Source: Aquamicrobium zhengzhouense
GTDB lineage: Bacteria > Pseudomonadota > Alphaproteobacteria > Rhizobiales > Rhizobiaceae
DNA length: 64,000 nucleotides
Reading direction: 5' to 3'
Assembly (NCBI RefSeq): GCF_016124105.1
Contig: NZ_JADGMQ010000003.1
Location: 186,001 to 250,000, forward strand
Shown here: positions 36,770 through 47,036 of the stretch, one piece after another
How positions within the stretch are numbered: position 1 is the stretch's first letter
Layout: each line of letters starts with the position of its first letter
Made by a program: the position numbers and the translations under genes
Notes under the pieces: model-generated
Told to the model about the DNA's origin: nothing
Seen by the model: the letters and a program-made list of their open reading frames with translations, nothing else
The model's database searches: none

Positions 36770-37951
36770 ATGGTAGAAGTTCGCGCAAAGAATATTTTGG
36801 CATTGCTGGCGGCGTTGGGTTTCTCAACCGCGGCGGAAGCGGGTGGGTTCGCCCGTGGCACTGCCGACACGGACATCCTGTATGAGGCTGGCACATTCGC
36901 TGCTCGGGCTGGCGCCACCGTGATCGTTCCAAATCGGAAGTTCGATACAAATTCGAATCCAGCGCTGATTGGGGTAAATCCCTTTCAAAGCTACGTCGTG
37001 CCGTCCGCTGCCGTTAAGTATCAACTAGTTCCTAATTTTAGCTGTGCCGGAACATACACGCATGGCTTTGGCGCTGCGGGCGACTGGCGCGGCGGTGGCG
37101 GAACGGTCACCGGAAAACTCACTGAGGAATTTCTGGTTCATGAGTTCGGTCTGACGTGCGGCGCAAACATCGAGTTAGGCAACGGCAAGCTGTGGCTGCT
37201 CGGTGGTGCGTTTGTCGACCACTTCGATTATGAACGGACCGGGGTGGTACGTGGAGCGCTACTCCCGGCGCTTAACGGTTTGCCGACCCTGCTGGAGCTT
37301 GATGGGACCGATGTCGGCTACCGTATCGGCGTAGCCTACGAGATGCCAGAGATCGCCCTTCGCACTCAACTGATGTACCGCTCAGGCACTTCTTTTGGAG
37401 CTACCGGCAATTTGACGGCACCGATGGCGGCTCTTGGTTTAGGCCTCAGCGGTTCTCCAGCGACTGTCGGCACTATAGGTGTCGGCCGGTTGCCCCAGAG
37501 CGTGGAATTTAAGGCGCAAACTGGTATCGCACCGGGCTGGCTCGGATTTGGTTCGATCAAATGGACCGATTGGAGCGCAGTGGAGACGCTCGATGTGTTC
37601 GGACCCACGGGTGCGATCGTCAGTCGTAATGAATATTACTGGAGAGACGGTTGGACCGTCGCCGGTGGGATTGGCCACGCTTTCACCGACCGCATTTCGG
37701 GTTCGCTGTCGGTTCAGTGGGACCGCGGTGTGTCTACCGGCTATGACCTGATGGGCGACACTTACACGGTTGCAGCCGGTGGCTCGTTCAAGGACGATTG
37801 GGGCGGGGAGTTCCGCATGGGGCTTGGGCTCAGCTATTTGAGCTCATCTCAGGAGACCGCTTACCCGACCGCTTACTACCCCGCAGGAAATGCTTCCGTC
37901 GATTCTGGATGGGCAGTCAGCTTCGGCGGCAGCTACAAGCTCACCTGGTAG
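36770..37951 (+). CDS. OmpP1/FadL-family outer-membrane channel
   Basis: A 393-residue outer-membrane beta-barrel for hydrophobic compounds. Signal peptide up to AEA (~residue 23), then GGFARGTADTDILYEAGTFA, the FadL-type N-terminal hatch. Alternating amphipathic strands with aromatic girdles fill the rest, and the chain ends in Trp (GGSYKLTW), the outer-membrane insertion signal. Relatives carry long-chain fatty acids or aromatic hydrocarbons; the substrate here is unknown. Only two cysteines are present (FSCAGTY, LTCGANI). It stands alone between terminators. Confidence 0.9.
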   Translation: MVEVRAKNILALLAALGFSTAAEAGGFARGTADTDILYEAGTFAARAGATVIVPNRKFDTNSNPALIGVNPFQSYVVPSAAVKYQLVPNFSCAGTYTHGFGAAGDWRGGGGTVTGKLTEEFLVHEFGLTCGANIELGNGKLWLLGGAFVDHFDYERTGVVRGALLPALNGLPTLLELDGTDVGYRIGVAYEMPEIALRTQLMYRSGTSFGATGNLTAPMAALGLGLSGSPATVGTIGVGRLPQSVEFKAQTGIAPGWLGFGSIKWTDWSAVETLDVFGPTGAIVSRNEYYWRDGWTVAGGIGHAFTDRISGSLSVQWDRGVSTGYDLMGDTYTVAAGGSFKDDWGGEFRMGLGLSYLSSSQETAYPTAYYPAGNASVDSGWAVSFGGSYKLTW

Positions 37952-37973
37952 TCTAAAAACGTCCGCTACCAAT

Positions 37974-38006
37974 TACGCCCGTGCCTGTCGCGGGCGTATT
38001 TGTTTG
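37974..38006 (+). terminator. Intrinsic terminator after the FadL-like gene
   Basis: TACGCCCG (37974-37981) pairs perfectly with CGGGCGTA (37991-37998); TTTGTTTG follows. Confidence 0.82.
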
Positions 38007-38288
38007 TGTGGCGGTTGTGCAACATGAAGCACGAGACACGATCGTCCAGCCTCTCAATGCCCTGAAATGCCCACATCCCGCCATAAACCCGGCGCACCTC
38101 AAGGCTCTATTATGAAAGGTGCCGTAAGAGCGCTATAACGGAAGGCGTCGCGTCACCTGCGACAAGGATGATGATGGAAGAACGGAAAAGGTCCAGCTTG
38201 TCGGTGCGGACGTTTGAAGTGCCAACGAGCAAGGATTCGGCTCCGGCTTCTGCCATTCGGGTGGCAAGGACGTGGGAAACGGGGCGTC
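38007..38288. other. Non-coding region upstream of exoR
   Basis: No convincing gene on either strand; minus-strand frames here are rich in Arg/Pro/His and lack ribosome-binding sites. A TATAAC at 38134-38139 could be a -10 box, but no good -35 box stands before it. The exoR frame is open upstream to 38214, yet the residues are not signal-peptide-like, so the region is probably promoter plus leader. Confidence 0.5.
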
Positions 38289-39098
38289 ATGCGTGTAGGT
38301 GAGTTTTTCAGAATAGGCTTGCTGTCTGTAGCAACCTGCGGGGCCTGCAGTCTGTGGTCCGCAAACGCCTTTGCTCTCGACCAGTCGGTCATTGGAGCAC
38401 CGGAGGAAAAGCGCAGTCCATGGGCCGTTTTCCGGCTTGGCTTTACCGCTTACAAGAGTGGGCATAAGGAACAGGCAGTCGAAGCGTATAGATATGCGGC
38501 CGAGAATGGGCAGCTAGGTGCCCGTTGGAAGCTGGCTCGGATGTATGCCGAAGGGGACGGCGTCACGCGCAACGATTACGAAGCCTACAAATTCTTCCAG
38601 GAAATCGCCGCACAGGACGTTGATCCCGGCTCCCCGGATGGCAGTTACGTAGCAGACGCTCTCGTCGCACTTGGACGATATACCCTTCGCGGTATTCCTG
38701 ACAGTCCGGTTCAGCCAAATCCTGCAGTAGCGCAGGATTATTACATGCGCGCCGCCGCCACCTATCGGAATCCCGATGCTCAGTTCGAGGTCGGGAACAT
38801 GCTCCTCAACGGGGAAGGGGGCTTCAAGGCGAACATCCAGCAGGCAGGCCGCTGGTTCCAGCTGGCCGCCCAAAAGGGCCATGCGGGCGCTCAGGCCACG
38901 CTTGGAAACCTCCTCTTCCAGAGCGGGAAGGTGGTCCGTGGCCTCGCGCTGATGACCGCTGCTCTTGAACGTGCGCGCCCCGGCGACAAGCAGTGGATAC
39001 GCGGCATGCAGGAAGAAGCATTTGCGCTAGCAGATGAAGCGGACCGTCGGACCGCGATTGCCCTTGCCCAAGATATGCTTGTTCAGGGCTCTAACTAG
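38289..39098 (+). CDS. exoR: ExoR, periplasmic Sel1-repeat regulator of exopolysaccharide
   Basis: 269 residues, matching the 268 of Sinorhizobium ExoR. Signal peptide MRVGEFFRIGLLSVATCGAC ... ANAFA (cleavage near 33). Sel1-type repeats: VEAYRYAAENGQLGARWKLA with MYAEGDGVTRNDYEAYKFF, AVAQDYYMRAAATYRNPDAQ with LLNGEGG, and AGRWFQLAAQKGHAGAQATL; C-terminal DKQWIRGMQEEAFALADEAD. In rhizobia ExoR binds the sensor ExoS in the periplasm and holds the ExoS-ChvI system off, repressing succinoglycan and related traits until it is degraded. Start 38289 is chosen for the signal peptide. ExoS/ChvI are not in the window. Confidence 0.92.
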   Translation: MRVGEFFRIGLLSVATCGACSLWSANAFALDQSVIGAPEEKRSPWAVFRLGFTAYKSGHKEQAVEAYRYAAENGQLGARWKLARMYAEGDGVTRNDYEAYKFFQEIAAQDVDPGSPDGSYVADALVALGRYTLRGIPDSPVQPNPAVAQDYYMRAAATYRNPDAQFEVGNMLLNGEGGFKANIQQAGRWFQLAAQKGHAGAQATLGNLLFQSGKVVRGLALMTAALERARPGDKQWIRGMQEEAFALADEADRRTAIALAQDMLVQGSN

Positions 39099-39114
39099 CC
39101 GATTTTAAAAGCGG

Positions 39115-39903
39115 TCAGTCTATCCTGAGTTCGGCAATGGCCGGAACGTGATCTGATGGCTTCTCCCAGGCGCGAACGTGCTTTTCGACGCTGGTCGACG
39201 ACAGCAGATTCGCGGCCTCCGGAGAGAGAAGAAGATGGTCAATCCGGATGCCATTGTTCTTCTGCCAGGCACCGGCCTGATAATCCCAGAACGTGTAGAT
39301 GCCGTCTTCATCAGTCGTCGTGCGGATCGCATCGATGAAGCCGAGGTTGCAGAGACGGCGCAATGCCTGACGGCTCTCAGGTTGAAAGAGCGCGTCATTG
39401 TACCACTGGTCGATGTTCCTGGCGTCGCCGGCTTCCGGGATCACGTTGTAGTCTCCCGCTAGCACGAGCGGTTCCTCGAGCGCCAATCGTTCATCCGCCC
39501 AGCGTTCCAGGCGGTCCATCCACCGGAGCTTGTAGCCGAACTTTCGGTCTTCGCTGATTGGATTTCCGTTAGGAAGATAAAGCGACACCACCCGAAGGAC
39601 CCCTTTCGGGGTCGAAAACACGCCTTCGATAAAGCGTGCCTGTTCGTCTTCGTCGTCGCCTGGAAGACCGCGATTTACCTCATCGAAGCGCAGCTTCGAA
39701 AGGATCGCAACTCCATTGAACCCTTTTTGGCCGTGCGTTTCGACGTGATAGCCGAGCGCTTCAATCTCCATCCGAGGAAATGCGTCGTCAACGCTTTTGA
39801 TCTCTTGGAGGCAGGCGATATCCGGCTTGCTCTCCTCAAGCCAGGCCAGCAAAGTGTCGATGCGTGCCTTGACGCCGTTGATATTCCAAGTTGCGATTTT
39901 CAT
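39115..39903 (-). CDS. xthA: Exodeoxyribonuclease III / AP endonuclease
   Basis: DNA repair enzyme of the EEP (DNase I-like) fold, 262 residues. Conserved sites: MKIATWNINGVKARIDTLLA, LQEIKSVDDAFP (metal Glu), VVSLYLPNGNP, LAGDYNVIPE (Asp/Asn), IRIDHLLLSPEA, and the catalytic His in KPSDHVPAIAEL near the end. Length is typical. It starts 6 bp after the erpA stop, so both are likely in one transcript; convergent with exoR (16 bp between stops). Confidence 0.97.
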   Translation of the reverse strand: MKIATWNINGVKARIDTLLAWLEESKPDIACLQEIKSVDDAFPRMEIEALGYHVETHGQKGFNGVAILSKLRFDEVNRGLPGDDEDEQARFIEGVFSTPKGVLRVVSLYLPNGNPISEDRKFGYKLRWMDRLERWADERLALEEPLVLAGDYNVIPEAGDARNIDQWYNDALFQPESRQALRRLCNLGFIDAIRTTTDEDGIYTFWDYQAGAWQKNNGIRIDHLLLSPEAANLLSSTSVEKHVRAWEKPSDHVPAIAELRID

Positions 39904-39909
39904 GAAGAT

Positions 39910-40260
39910 TCAGATCGAGAAAGAGGTGCCGCAGCCGCAGGACGCTACTGCATTTGGGTTTTTGATCTGGAAAGACTGACCGATCAGATCGTCCACGAAA
40001 TCGACGACAGCACCCCCCATGTAAACGAGGGACAGATCATCGATCAGCACCGTGGCGCCATTTTTTTCAATGGCAACGTCATCGTCATTGCGGGTGTCGG
40101 TGAGGTCCATCTTGTAGGAGAACCCTGAACAGCCTCCACCTTCGACGGTAATGCGCAATGCAATCTTGCCAGGCTCCGTCGCGAGAATTTTCTTGATACG
40201 ATCAGCCGCAGCGTCGGTCATTTCGACGCTCTTCATGCCGGACTTTGCATCGACGCCCAT
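39910..40260 (-). CDS. erpA: A-type iron-sulfur cluster insertion protein
   Basis: 116 residues of the HesB/IscA/ErpA family. The three cluster ligands are present: GGGCSGFSY and the C-terminal SCGCGTSF. N-terminal VEMTDAAADRIKKILATEPG is typical. It carries Fe-S clusters to apoproteins; ErpA versus IscA cannot be settled without a tree, but the isolated setting, away from isc or suf genes, fits ErpA. AAGGTG lies 6 bp before the ATG at 40260. Divergent from dgt. Confidence 0.9.
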   Translation of the reverse strand: MGVDAKSGMKSVEMTDAAADRIKKILATEPGKIALRITVEGGGCSGFSYKMDLTDTRNDDDVAIEKNGATVLIDDLSLVYMGGAVVDFVDDLIGQSFQIKNPNAVASCGCGTSFSI

Positions 40261-40335
40261 AACCATCACCTTGCGTTCGCATTTGCACAATAGGTATGAA
40301 CAGCCAACAGCCAAGTCAACAAGCGGTGGGATCAC

Positions 40336-41559
40336 GTGATCGGAATATCAGGAACCCTCGACGGGATTGGCTTCGGTTATCGTCCCCGTGCACCGTACGC
40401 GTGCGACCCCGAGAAATCGCGAGGTCGTCTTTATCACGAAGGCGAAAGTCGGACCCGCACTCCGTTCCAGCGCGACCGGGACCGGATCATCCACTCCACG
40501 GCGTTTCGGCGTCTCAAGCACAAGACGCAGGTCTTCATTGCTCATGAGGGCGACCATTATCGCACACGCCTGACACACTCGATCGAGGTGGCTCAGATTG
40601 CCCGCGCATTGGCGCGTGCGCTGAGGGTGGATGAGGATTTGGCCGAGGCGATCGCGCTGGTCCACGACTTTGGACATACGCCGTTCGGGCATACTGGTGA
40701 AGACGCGCTTGATGCGATGATGAAGCCTTGGGGCGGGTTTGATCACAACGCCCAGTCACTGCGAATCGTTACAAGGATCGAACGTCGCTACGCGGAATTT
40801 GACGGGCTGAACCTGTGCTGGGAGACGCTTGAGGGCCTGGTCAAGCATAACGGCCCCCTTGCGACCGATGACGGTCGCGCGCTGAAGGGCGAGCTTCCGA
40901 TGACGATCGTAAACTTCAACGAGCTGTTTGATCTGGAGCTGTCAAAATTTGCCTCCGTCGAGGCGCAGGCGGCAGCGCTGGCGGACGATATTGCATACGA
41001 CGCGCATGACATTGACGATGGCCTGAGATCGGGCTTGCTCACGCTCTCCATGCTGGAGGAGACGCCGCTTCCCGCCCAGATCCTCTCTGAAGTCAGAGCC
41101 AAATATCCGTCTCTCGATGCGGTTCGTACTGGCCATGAGCTGATGCGGCGGCAAATCACCAGGATGGTTGAAGACGCGATCGGAACGTCCAACGCGCGCC
41201 TCGCAGAACTCAAGCCAGAAAGTGTGGCCGATATTCATAATGCGGCGAAACAGGTCGTCTCTTTCTCCGAGGATATGGGAACTGCGGAAAAAGAGTTGAA
41301 ACGTTTCATGTACGCAAAGCTCTATCGTCACCCCGATGTCATGGAAGCGCGAAGAGGTGCGGACCGCATCGTACGCGACCTGTTTCAGCATTATTTTTCC
41401 AACCCCCGAGATATGCCGGAGGGCTGGCGGGAAGGGCTGGACAGTGCTGAAGAGCGCATCAAGGCACGCGATGTCGGTGATTTTATTGCGGGGATGACGG
41501 ACACCTACGCCATCCGCGAGCATAAGCGTCTGTTTGACCATACACCCGAATTAGGTTAG
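40336..41559 (+). CDS. dgt: dGTPase-like deoxynucleotide triphosphohydrolase
   Basis: HD-domain enzyme, 407 residues, of the short Dgt-like type 2 group. Motifs: [34 protein letters not shown] (first metal His), [19 protein letters not shown] (HD pair, about residues 110-128), [18 protein letters not shown]. Hydrolyses dNTPs to nucleosides and triphosphate. The start is GTG 40336, within a GGTGGGATCAC context. It heads the long rightward series with argS 59 bp downstream. Confidence 0.95.
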   Translation: MIGISGTLDGIGFGYRPRAPYACDPEKSRGRLYHEGESRTRTPFQRDRDRIIHSTAFRRLKHKTQVFIAHEGDHYRTRLTHSIEVAQIARALARALRVDEDLAEAIALVHDFGHTPFGHTGEDALDAMMKPWGGFDHNAQSLRIVTRIERRYAEFDGLNLCWETLEGLVKHNGPLATDDGRALKGELPMTIVNFNELFDLELSKFASVEAQAAALADDIAYDAHDIDDGLRSGLLTLSMLEETPLPAQILSEVRAKYPSLDAVRTGHELMRRQITRMVEDAIGTSNARLAELKPESVADIHNAAKQVVSFSEDMGTAEKELKRFMYAKLYRHPDVMEARRGADRIVRDLFQHYFSNPRDMPEGWREGLDSAEERIKARDVGDFIAGMTDTYAIREHKRLFDHTPELG

Positions 41560-41618
41560 GCGAAGCGCGAATTTCCGGGCCTGAGGGCCTCTCCCGCATC
41601 AAAGCCGGATAGCTGACC

Positions 41619-43376
41619 ATGAATATTTTCACGCAGTTCGCGTCGCGCATCAACAAGGCGATTGAACAGCTTGGGTTGACCCCGAAGGACGGCGGTTCAC
41701 TCGATCTTTCGCGAATTGCGGTCGAGCCTCCGCGCGACCCAAGTCACGGCGATCTGGCGACGAATGCGGCGATGGTACTTTCCAAGAGTGTTGGTGAGAA
41801 TCCGCGCGCGCTGGCCGAGAGGCTCGCGGGCGTCCTCGCCGCCGACCCGGACGTTGCTGCGGCTGAGGTTGCTGGACCCGGTTTCGTGAATCTGCGTCTT
41901 GCTGATGGTTTCTGGCAGGCTCGGCTCGGCGAGATGCTTGAGGCGGGGACGGATTACGGGCGGTCTACGGCCGGCGCAAACCGCAAGGTAAATGTCGAGT
42001 ACGTTTCGGCGAACCCGACCGGACCCATGCATGTTGGCCATTGTCGCGGTGCTGTCGTTGGTGACGCACTTGCCAACATCATGGCTTTCGCTGGCTTTGA
42101 TGTGACCAAGGAATATTACATCAACGACGCAGGCGCGCAGATCGACGTGCTCGCGCGCTCCGTCCTGCTGCGCTACCGCGAGGCGCTTGGTGAGCAGATC
42201 GGAGAGATCCCGGCGGGGCTTTATCCTGGCGACTATCTGGTCCCGGTCGGCGAGGCGCTGGCCAAAGAGTTCGGCGAGAAACTGCTGTCGATGGCAGAGG
42301 ACGAGGCCTTGGCGCTCGTCAAGGAGCGGACCATCGATGCAATGATGCAGATGATCCGCGAGGATCTCGAAGCGCTCAACGTTCATCATGACGTGTTCTT
42401 TTCGGAGCGCACGCTCCATGAAGGCAATGGCAGCGCCATCCGCACGGCAATCGCCGACCTTACCCTCAACGGCCATGTCTACAAGGGCAAGCTGCCGCCT
42501 CCGAAGGGTGAGAAAAGCGAAGACTGGGAAGATCGCGAACAGACCTTGTTCCGCTCGACCGAGGTTGGCGATGACATGGATCGTCCGCTGATGAAGTCGG
42601 ACGGGGCCTTTACTTATTTCGCCGCTGATGTCGCCTACATGAAGGACAAAATCAGCCGTGGCTTTGAAGAGCTGATCTTCATCCTTGGTGCCGACCACGG
42701 CGGTTACGTCAAGCGCATGGAAGCGCTCGGCAAGGCGCTGTCGGGCGGCTCCGTCGATGTCGAGATCCTGCTTTGCAATCTCGTCAAGCTGTTCCGCGGT
42801 GGCGAGCCTGTGCGCATGTCGAAGCGGGCAGGCGAGTTTGTGACCCTGCGTGATGTGGTCGAAGAGGTTGGGCGCGACCCGATCCGCTTCATGATGCTCT
42901 ATCGCAAGAATACCGAGCCGCTGGACTTCGACTTTGCCAAGGTAACGGAGCAGTCGAAGGACAACCCGGTCTTCTACGTGCAATACGCGTCGGCGCGTTG
43001 CCACTCGGTCTTCCGGCAGGCGAAAGAGCAGCTCGGGGAAAGCTGGATCGAACGGAAGACGATGAAAGATGCTGCGCATCTGCTGGTCGATGAGGGCGAG
43101 ATTGCGATCATCCGTAAGCTGGCTGAGTATCCACGGCTGATCGAGTCAGCAGCTCAGTCCATGGAGCCGCATCGCCTCGCTTTCTATCTGTACGACCTTG
43201 CGCAGGTATTCCACTCGCATTGGAACCGTGGCACCGACAACCAGGCCTTACGCTTTATTAAGGTTAACGAACCAGAATTGACGCACGCCAGGCTGGGACT
43301 GGTGCAGGCCGTTTCGGACGTACTCACGTCCGGCCTTGCGTTGATCGGTGCAGATGCACCAGCGGAGATGCGCTAG
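41619..43376 (+). CDS. argS: Arginyl-tRNA synthetase
   Basis: Class Ia synthetase, 585 residues. N-terminal Arg-tRNA-synt_N domain ([19 protein letters not shown]), HIGH-type motif [18 protein letters not shown] (about 132-149), and [17 protein letters not shown] with the MSK signature in place of KMSKS, usual for ArgRS; C-terminal DALR anticodon domain. Follows dgt and precedes the SPOR-domain gene (99 bp). Confidence 0.98.
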   Translation: MNIFTQFASRINKAIEQLGLTPKDGGSLDLSRIAVEPPRDPSHGDLATNAAMVLSKSVGENPRALAERLAGVLAADPDVAAAEVAGPGFVNLRLADGFWQARLGEMLEAGTDYGRSTAGANRKVNVEYVSANPTGPMHVGHCRGAVVGDALANIMAFAGFDVTKEYYINDAGAQIDVLARSVLLRYREALGEQIGEIPAGLYPGDYLVPVGEALAKEFGEKLLSMAEDEALALVKERTIDAMMQMIREDLEALNVHHDVFFSERTLHEGNGSAIRTAIADLTLNGHVYKGKLPPPKGEKSEDWEDREQTLFRSTEVGDDMDRPLMKSDGAFTYFAADVAYMKDKISRGFEELIFILGADHGGYVKRMEALGKALSGGSVDVEILLCNLVKLFRGGEPVRMSKRAGEFVTLRDVVEEVGRDPIRFMMLYRKNTEPLDFDFAKVTEQSKDNPVFYVQYASARCHSVFRQAKEQLGESWIERKTMKDAAHLLVDEGEIAIIRKLAEYPRLIESAAQSMEPHRLAFYLYDLAQVFHSHWNRGTDNQALRFIKVNEPELTHARLGLVQAVSDVLTSGLALIGADAPAEMR

Positions 43377-43475
43377 GTTCACGGAAGGTTCTGCCACCGT
43401 TTACCCACATTAGCTTGGTAACGCCAACCTAGTGACGTCGCCGGCGTCCGATCGAGTCCGAGTGCGGGAAAAAGC

Positions 43476-46400
43476 ATGGCAGACACCAATCAGAACACGC
43501 GCGGCCAGTTTTTGGATGATGATCCATTCGCTGAGCTCACGCGCATCATGGGCCTTGACCCGCGTCCAGCCGCTCCCGCGGCTCCAGCTGCCGAAACAGC
43601 AGCTACACCGGAAGTCGAAGATTTCGGTATTGACCTTGAGAAGGAGTTGCTCGGCGAACTTGCATCTGACGAGTTCGTAGCAACTTCCCCTGAACCAGTA
43701 GCTTGGCCGGAGAGCCCGGTTTCCCAGCCGGCCACCACAAGCTCATACGTTGAAGAGACACAGCCGCAGGAGGCAGTTTCGCAGCCTGAGGTACAAAGTG
43801 CACCTGAGGACGAAACGGCCTGGGAAGATAGCCTCGATGACCTGCTTGCGCGGGAATTGTTGGCCACGACCGAGTCCGATGAAGAGGATGAGCCAGATAT
43901 GGCTCCGGCGGAGCCTCACGTTACGGTTCAGGAAACTGCTGTTCCCGAAAGCTCCCTTGAGGAGGAGCGTGACACAGCGGTGCAGGTTGCACCTGAAGAA
44001 GTGATCGCGACTGCCGCCGAACTGTATCTCAACGATGACGAGCTTTGGCCGCTCGAAAATCTGGAACATTTCAACGTCGAGGTGCCTTCCGAGGAACAGG
44101 CTGAAGCGGCTGCGGACGAAGAGACCGCAGAGCCAGTACAAGCTGCGTCAGTCCAGTCTGACCCTTCCCTGGTGCCAAGTGTCGTCGCTGCTCACGAAAG
44201 CATTGAGACGGCCCCTGAACCTGTTGGTGCCGAAGCTTCTGCCGCCGTAGAGCCGGATTTCGACTTCGATTTTGGTGGCCTCGAGAGCAACGACGACAGC
44301 GAAGCGGTTGCAGAGCCGGGTGAGGTGCATTCGCCACTCGACGCGCAGGCACATCCTTTCGAGGAAGAGGCCCGCGACGACGAAGCCGCTTCGGCCTCTG
44401 CAGACTTCGAAGACGATTTCAGCTTTGAGCCTTTTGAACTCGATCTTGCTGACGAGCGTGTAGCAGAGACTCCGGACTTGGAGCCCGAGATTTCTGCCAA
44501 CGACGACACGAGTGCCGCCGTCGCATCTGACTTCAGCTTCGAGCCGGCCGAATTTGAGTCGTCTGAAAAGACGGAGAATGCTGCTTCGGCAGACGCTTCG
44601 ACATTCGAGGTGACGGCAGAGGACATCGATTCAGATGCCCCCGCAGAGTTCTCGTTCGAACCATTCACACTCGATCGTGCAGACGATGCAGCTTTAGAAC
44701 CGATCGGGGCCGCACCCGAAGTTGAGCCTGTTCATGCGGATGCTGAACCGCGTGACGATTTCTCCTTTGATCCGTTCGAATTCGAAAACGAAGCAGCTCT
44801 TGGTGCAGAGCCTTCGCAGGCTGAAGCGTCTCAGATCAGCAGCGCGCCTTCGGCGCCGGAAGACGTTTTTCCGTTCGATGCATTTGAGCTCGATCTGAGC
44901 GATGAGAGCGGCGAGGTTGAGCGCGAGCCGGAGCCTGCGATTGCCGCGCCCGCTTCGATCTTCCCGACAGCGCCTGCGTCGCTACGTATCGCCCCAGCGG
45001 AGCCAAGCTTCGAAGATGAACTGACAGCGCTGCTGAACGGTGAGGATACGCCTGCACCGGTCGTCGCAAGCACGACGGCTCAGCCGCGCGACAGCTGGCA
45101 ACCGTCAGTCCATACGTTCGGGACGACCCAGAACGCGGAAACGCCGTCCGCACCAAGCTACACGCCGGCTACGGCCAGCGCTGAACGGGATGTTGAGCAT
45201 GAAGAGCTCGAAAATATTTTCGACGATTTCTCGCTTGATCTCGATGATAGCGCGCAGCCGGCAGAGCCAGAGCCTTCTGTTGATGCTCAATGGTCGACGG
45301 CCCCACGGACCGCGACGACCCCGGTCGAGGAACCGGATTTTGACGCCATCTTTGGCGATGACCTCGATCTTCGCATAAACGAGGAGCCAGCTCAGCCGGC
45401 GTCTGCGCCTATGCCTTCTTATGCGCCTCAAACAGGCCTTGCCGCAGGTGCGGTCGGCATGGCGGCTGCAGCCAGCTTCGGCTCCCGAACTCAGTCTGAC
45501 AACGCGGGCTTTGAAAGAAGCCCGCCGCAGGCCGCAGGTGGATACGGATCGGCCGCGACGGCAGCTGCATCTCAGCATGGCTTCGGTCAATCCTGGACTG
45601 CTGCTCCCGCCGTTTCGAAGGACCAGGCGCCGGAGATCGAGACCATCGAGGTTCTCGAGCCCGCACCGAGACTGGTCGATGACCTGGATATCCCGGAAGT
45701 CGAATATGAGGCTGCGCCTCCGCCTGCCGATCCTTTCGATGCCTTCGAGAGCGAATTTGCTCGAAGCATGGATCAGATGCAGGACGTCGAGCATTCGTCG
45801 CAGACGGAAGCTGCCGCACAGCATTTTGACGGCCCAACTCCGCGGGAGTTGGCGGAGGAAGAGGCACGTTGGCTGTCTGCACCACCGATGGATCAACAGG
45901 ATTTTGACTTCGACAATGAGGTAGATCAAGAGGTTGCGCCGGCGCCTTACATAGGCAGGCGAGCGCAATCCACTCCGCGCCGCCGCGGGACGATGCTCGC
46001 GGCAGCCGTTGCCGGTGTTGCGGCTATTGGTGTGATCGGAGTCGTGGGCGCTTCGTTCTTTGGTGGTGGTTCGGATGGTCCGGCGTTCGTGGCTGCGGAT
46101 GGGGAACCGATAAAGGTTCGTCCGGAAAATCCCGGTGGAACCACCGTTCCGAACCAGAACAGCAAGGTTTATCAGAGCGTGACCGGAAGCGGCGAAACCG
46201 TGCCTGGTCAGGAACGGCTGATCACGACCTCCGAGCAGCCGGTGGATGTCCTGCGGCAGGCTGAGGCTGAAAATGTCCTCGCTCCCGGCATTGATGATCA
46301 AGGCGCCGACGAAGACGTTGCAGCGGTGGATGACGGCAGCGATGAACTCGCAGCTATCATGGGACAGCCGAAGTCCGAGGATCGGATCGATCCGGCTGAC

Positions 46401-47021
46401 CAGTCTGCCCAGTCAACTGTCGCCGAGGAAGTCGCAGCGGTAGCACCGCGCCGGGTTCGCACGATGGTCGTAAGGCCAGACGGGACGCTCGTACCTCGCG
46501 AGGAGGTCGCTCCAGCCGCTGAAGCTCCCGCACAGAATGCGGCGACTTCCGTGATGGAAGCTCCCGCAGCTGGCGTCCCGCTCGTGGAGAGTGCAAACTC
46601 GCTCTCCGATGCGGATGCCGGTGGGGTCGATGTCGAAACTCCGGCGACCGTAGCGGTTGTGCCCACGCCGCGCGTCGAGCCGCGTCCCGCCGCCTCGCAG
46701 CAGGTTGCTCAGGCACCAGCGCCGGCACCTACGCCAGTCTCTGCGCCCGCCGCAGCAGCATCAGCAGGTCAGGCATCGGGCGGTTGGTCGATGCAAATCG
46801 CCTCGCAGCCGACAGTCGAAGGTGCGCAGGCTGCCTATCAGGACCTTGCGCGCCGATATGGCAGCGTCCTTCAGGGCAGGGGCGTTGACATCGTTCGAGC
46901 CGACATTGAAGGGCGCGGTACTTATTATCGCGTGCGTATCCCGGCAACGAGCCGCGATGAGGCAATTCAGCTTTGCACCCGCTACAAATCGGCGGGAGGC
47001 AACTGCTTCGTCTCGCGCTGA
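43476..47021 (+). CDS. Giant acidic SPOR-domain membrane protein with internal motif repeats
   Basis: 1181 residues. A very long cytoplasmic, Asp/Glu/Pro/Ala-rich region (1-825) is followed by a basic stop (RRAQSTPRRRGT), one membrane helix (~839-860) and a periplasmic Pro/Ala-rich linker ending in a SPOR domain (GGWSMQIASQPTVEGAQAAY through GGNCFVSR, ~1102-1180) that binds denuded peptidoglycan at division sites. The acidic region holds imperfect repeats of the form FSFEPFELD at about residues 314, 353, 392, 429, 464 and 582. SPOR proteins in alphaproteobacteria lie upstream of nagZ-scpAB as here, but this one is unusually long. The N-terminus DDDPFAELTRIMGLDP is probably conserved. Confidence 0.92.
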   Translation: MADTNQNTRGQFLDDDPFAELTRIMGLDPRPAAPAAPAAETAATPEVEDFGIDLEKELLGELASDEFVATSPEPVAWPESPVSQPATTSSYVEETQPQEAVSQPEVQSAPEDETAWEDSLDDLLARELLATTESDEEDEPDMAPAEPHVTVQETAVPESSLEEERDTAVQVAPEEVIATAAELYLNDDELWPLENLEHFNVEVPSEEQAEAAADEETAEPVQAASVQSDPSLVPSVVAAHESIETAPEPVGAEASAAVEPDFDFDFGGLESNDDSEAVAEPGEVHSPLDAQAHPFEEEARDDEAASASADFEDDFSFEPFELDLADERVAETPDLEPEISANDDTSAAVASDFSFEPAEFESSEKTENAASADASTFEVTAEDIDSDAPAEFSFEPFTLDRADDAALEPIGAAPEVEPVHADAEPRDDFSFDPFEFENEAALGAEPSQAEASQISSAPSAPEDVFPFDAFELDLSDESGEVEREPEPAIAAPASIFPTAPASLRIAPAEPSFEDELTALLNGEDTPAPVVASTTAQPRDSWQPSVHTFGTTQNAETPSAPSYTPATASAERDVEHEELENIFDDFSLDLDDSAQPAEPEPSVDAQWSTAPRTATTPVEEPDFDAIFGDDLDLRINEEPAQPASAPMPSYAPQTGLAAGAVGMAAAASFGSRTQSDNAGFERSPPQAAGGYGSAATAAASQHGFGQSWTAAPAVSKDQAPEIETIEVLEPAPRLVDDLDIPEVEYEAAPPPADPFDAFESEFARSMDQMQDVEHSSQTEAAAQHFDGPTPRELAEEEARWLSAPPMDQQDFDFDNEVDQEVAPAPYIGRRAQSTPRRRGTMLAAAVAGVAAIGVIGVVGASFFGGGSDGPAFVAADGEPIKVRPENPGGTTVPNQNSKVYQSVTGSGETVPGQERLITTSEQPVDVLRQAEAENVLAPGIDDQGADEDVAAVDDGSDELAAIMGQPKSEDRIDPADQSAQSTVAEEVAAVAPRRVRTMVVRPDGTLVPREEVAPAAEAPAQNAATSVMEAPAAGVPLVESANSLSDADAGGVDVETPATVAVVPTPRVEPRPAASQQVAQAPAPAPTPVSAPAAAASAGQASGGWSMQIASQPTVEGAQAAYQDLARRYGSVLQGRGVDIVRADIEGRGTYYRVRIPATSRDEAIQLCTRYKSAGGNCFVSR

Positions 47022-47036
47022 TCTGTGCGGAATTTC

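Noticed and set aside
38153-38392. Small minus-strand gene upstream of and within the start of exoR
   Set aside because: Arg/Pro/His-rich shadow of the exoR start region, without a start signal.
41697-43079. 460-codon open frame antisense to argS
   Set aside because: Same shadow effect opposite a secure synthetase gene; no start signal or recognisable domain.
45105-46301. 398-codon Arg-rich frame antisense to the SPOR gene
   Set aside because: Composition follows from the reverse complement of the Asp/Glu/Ala-rich coding sequence; no independent support.
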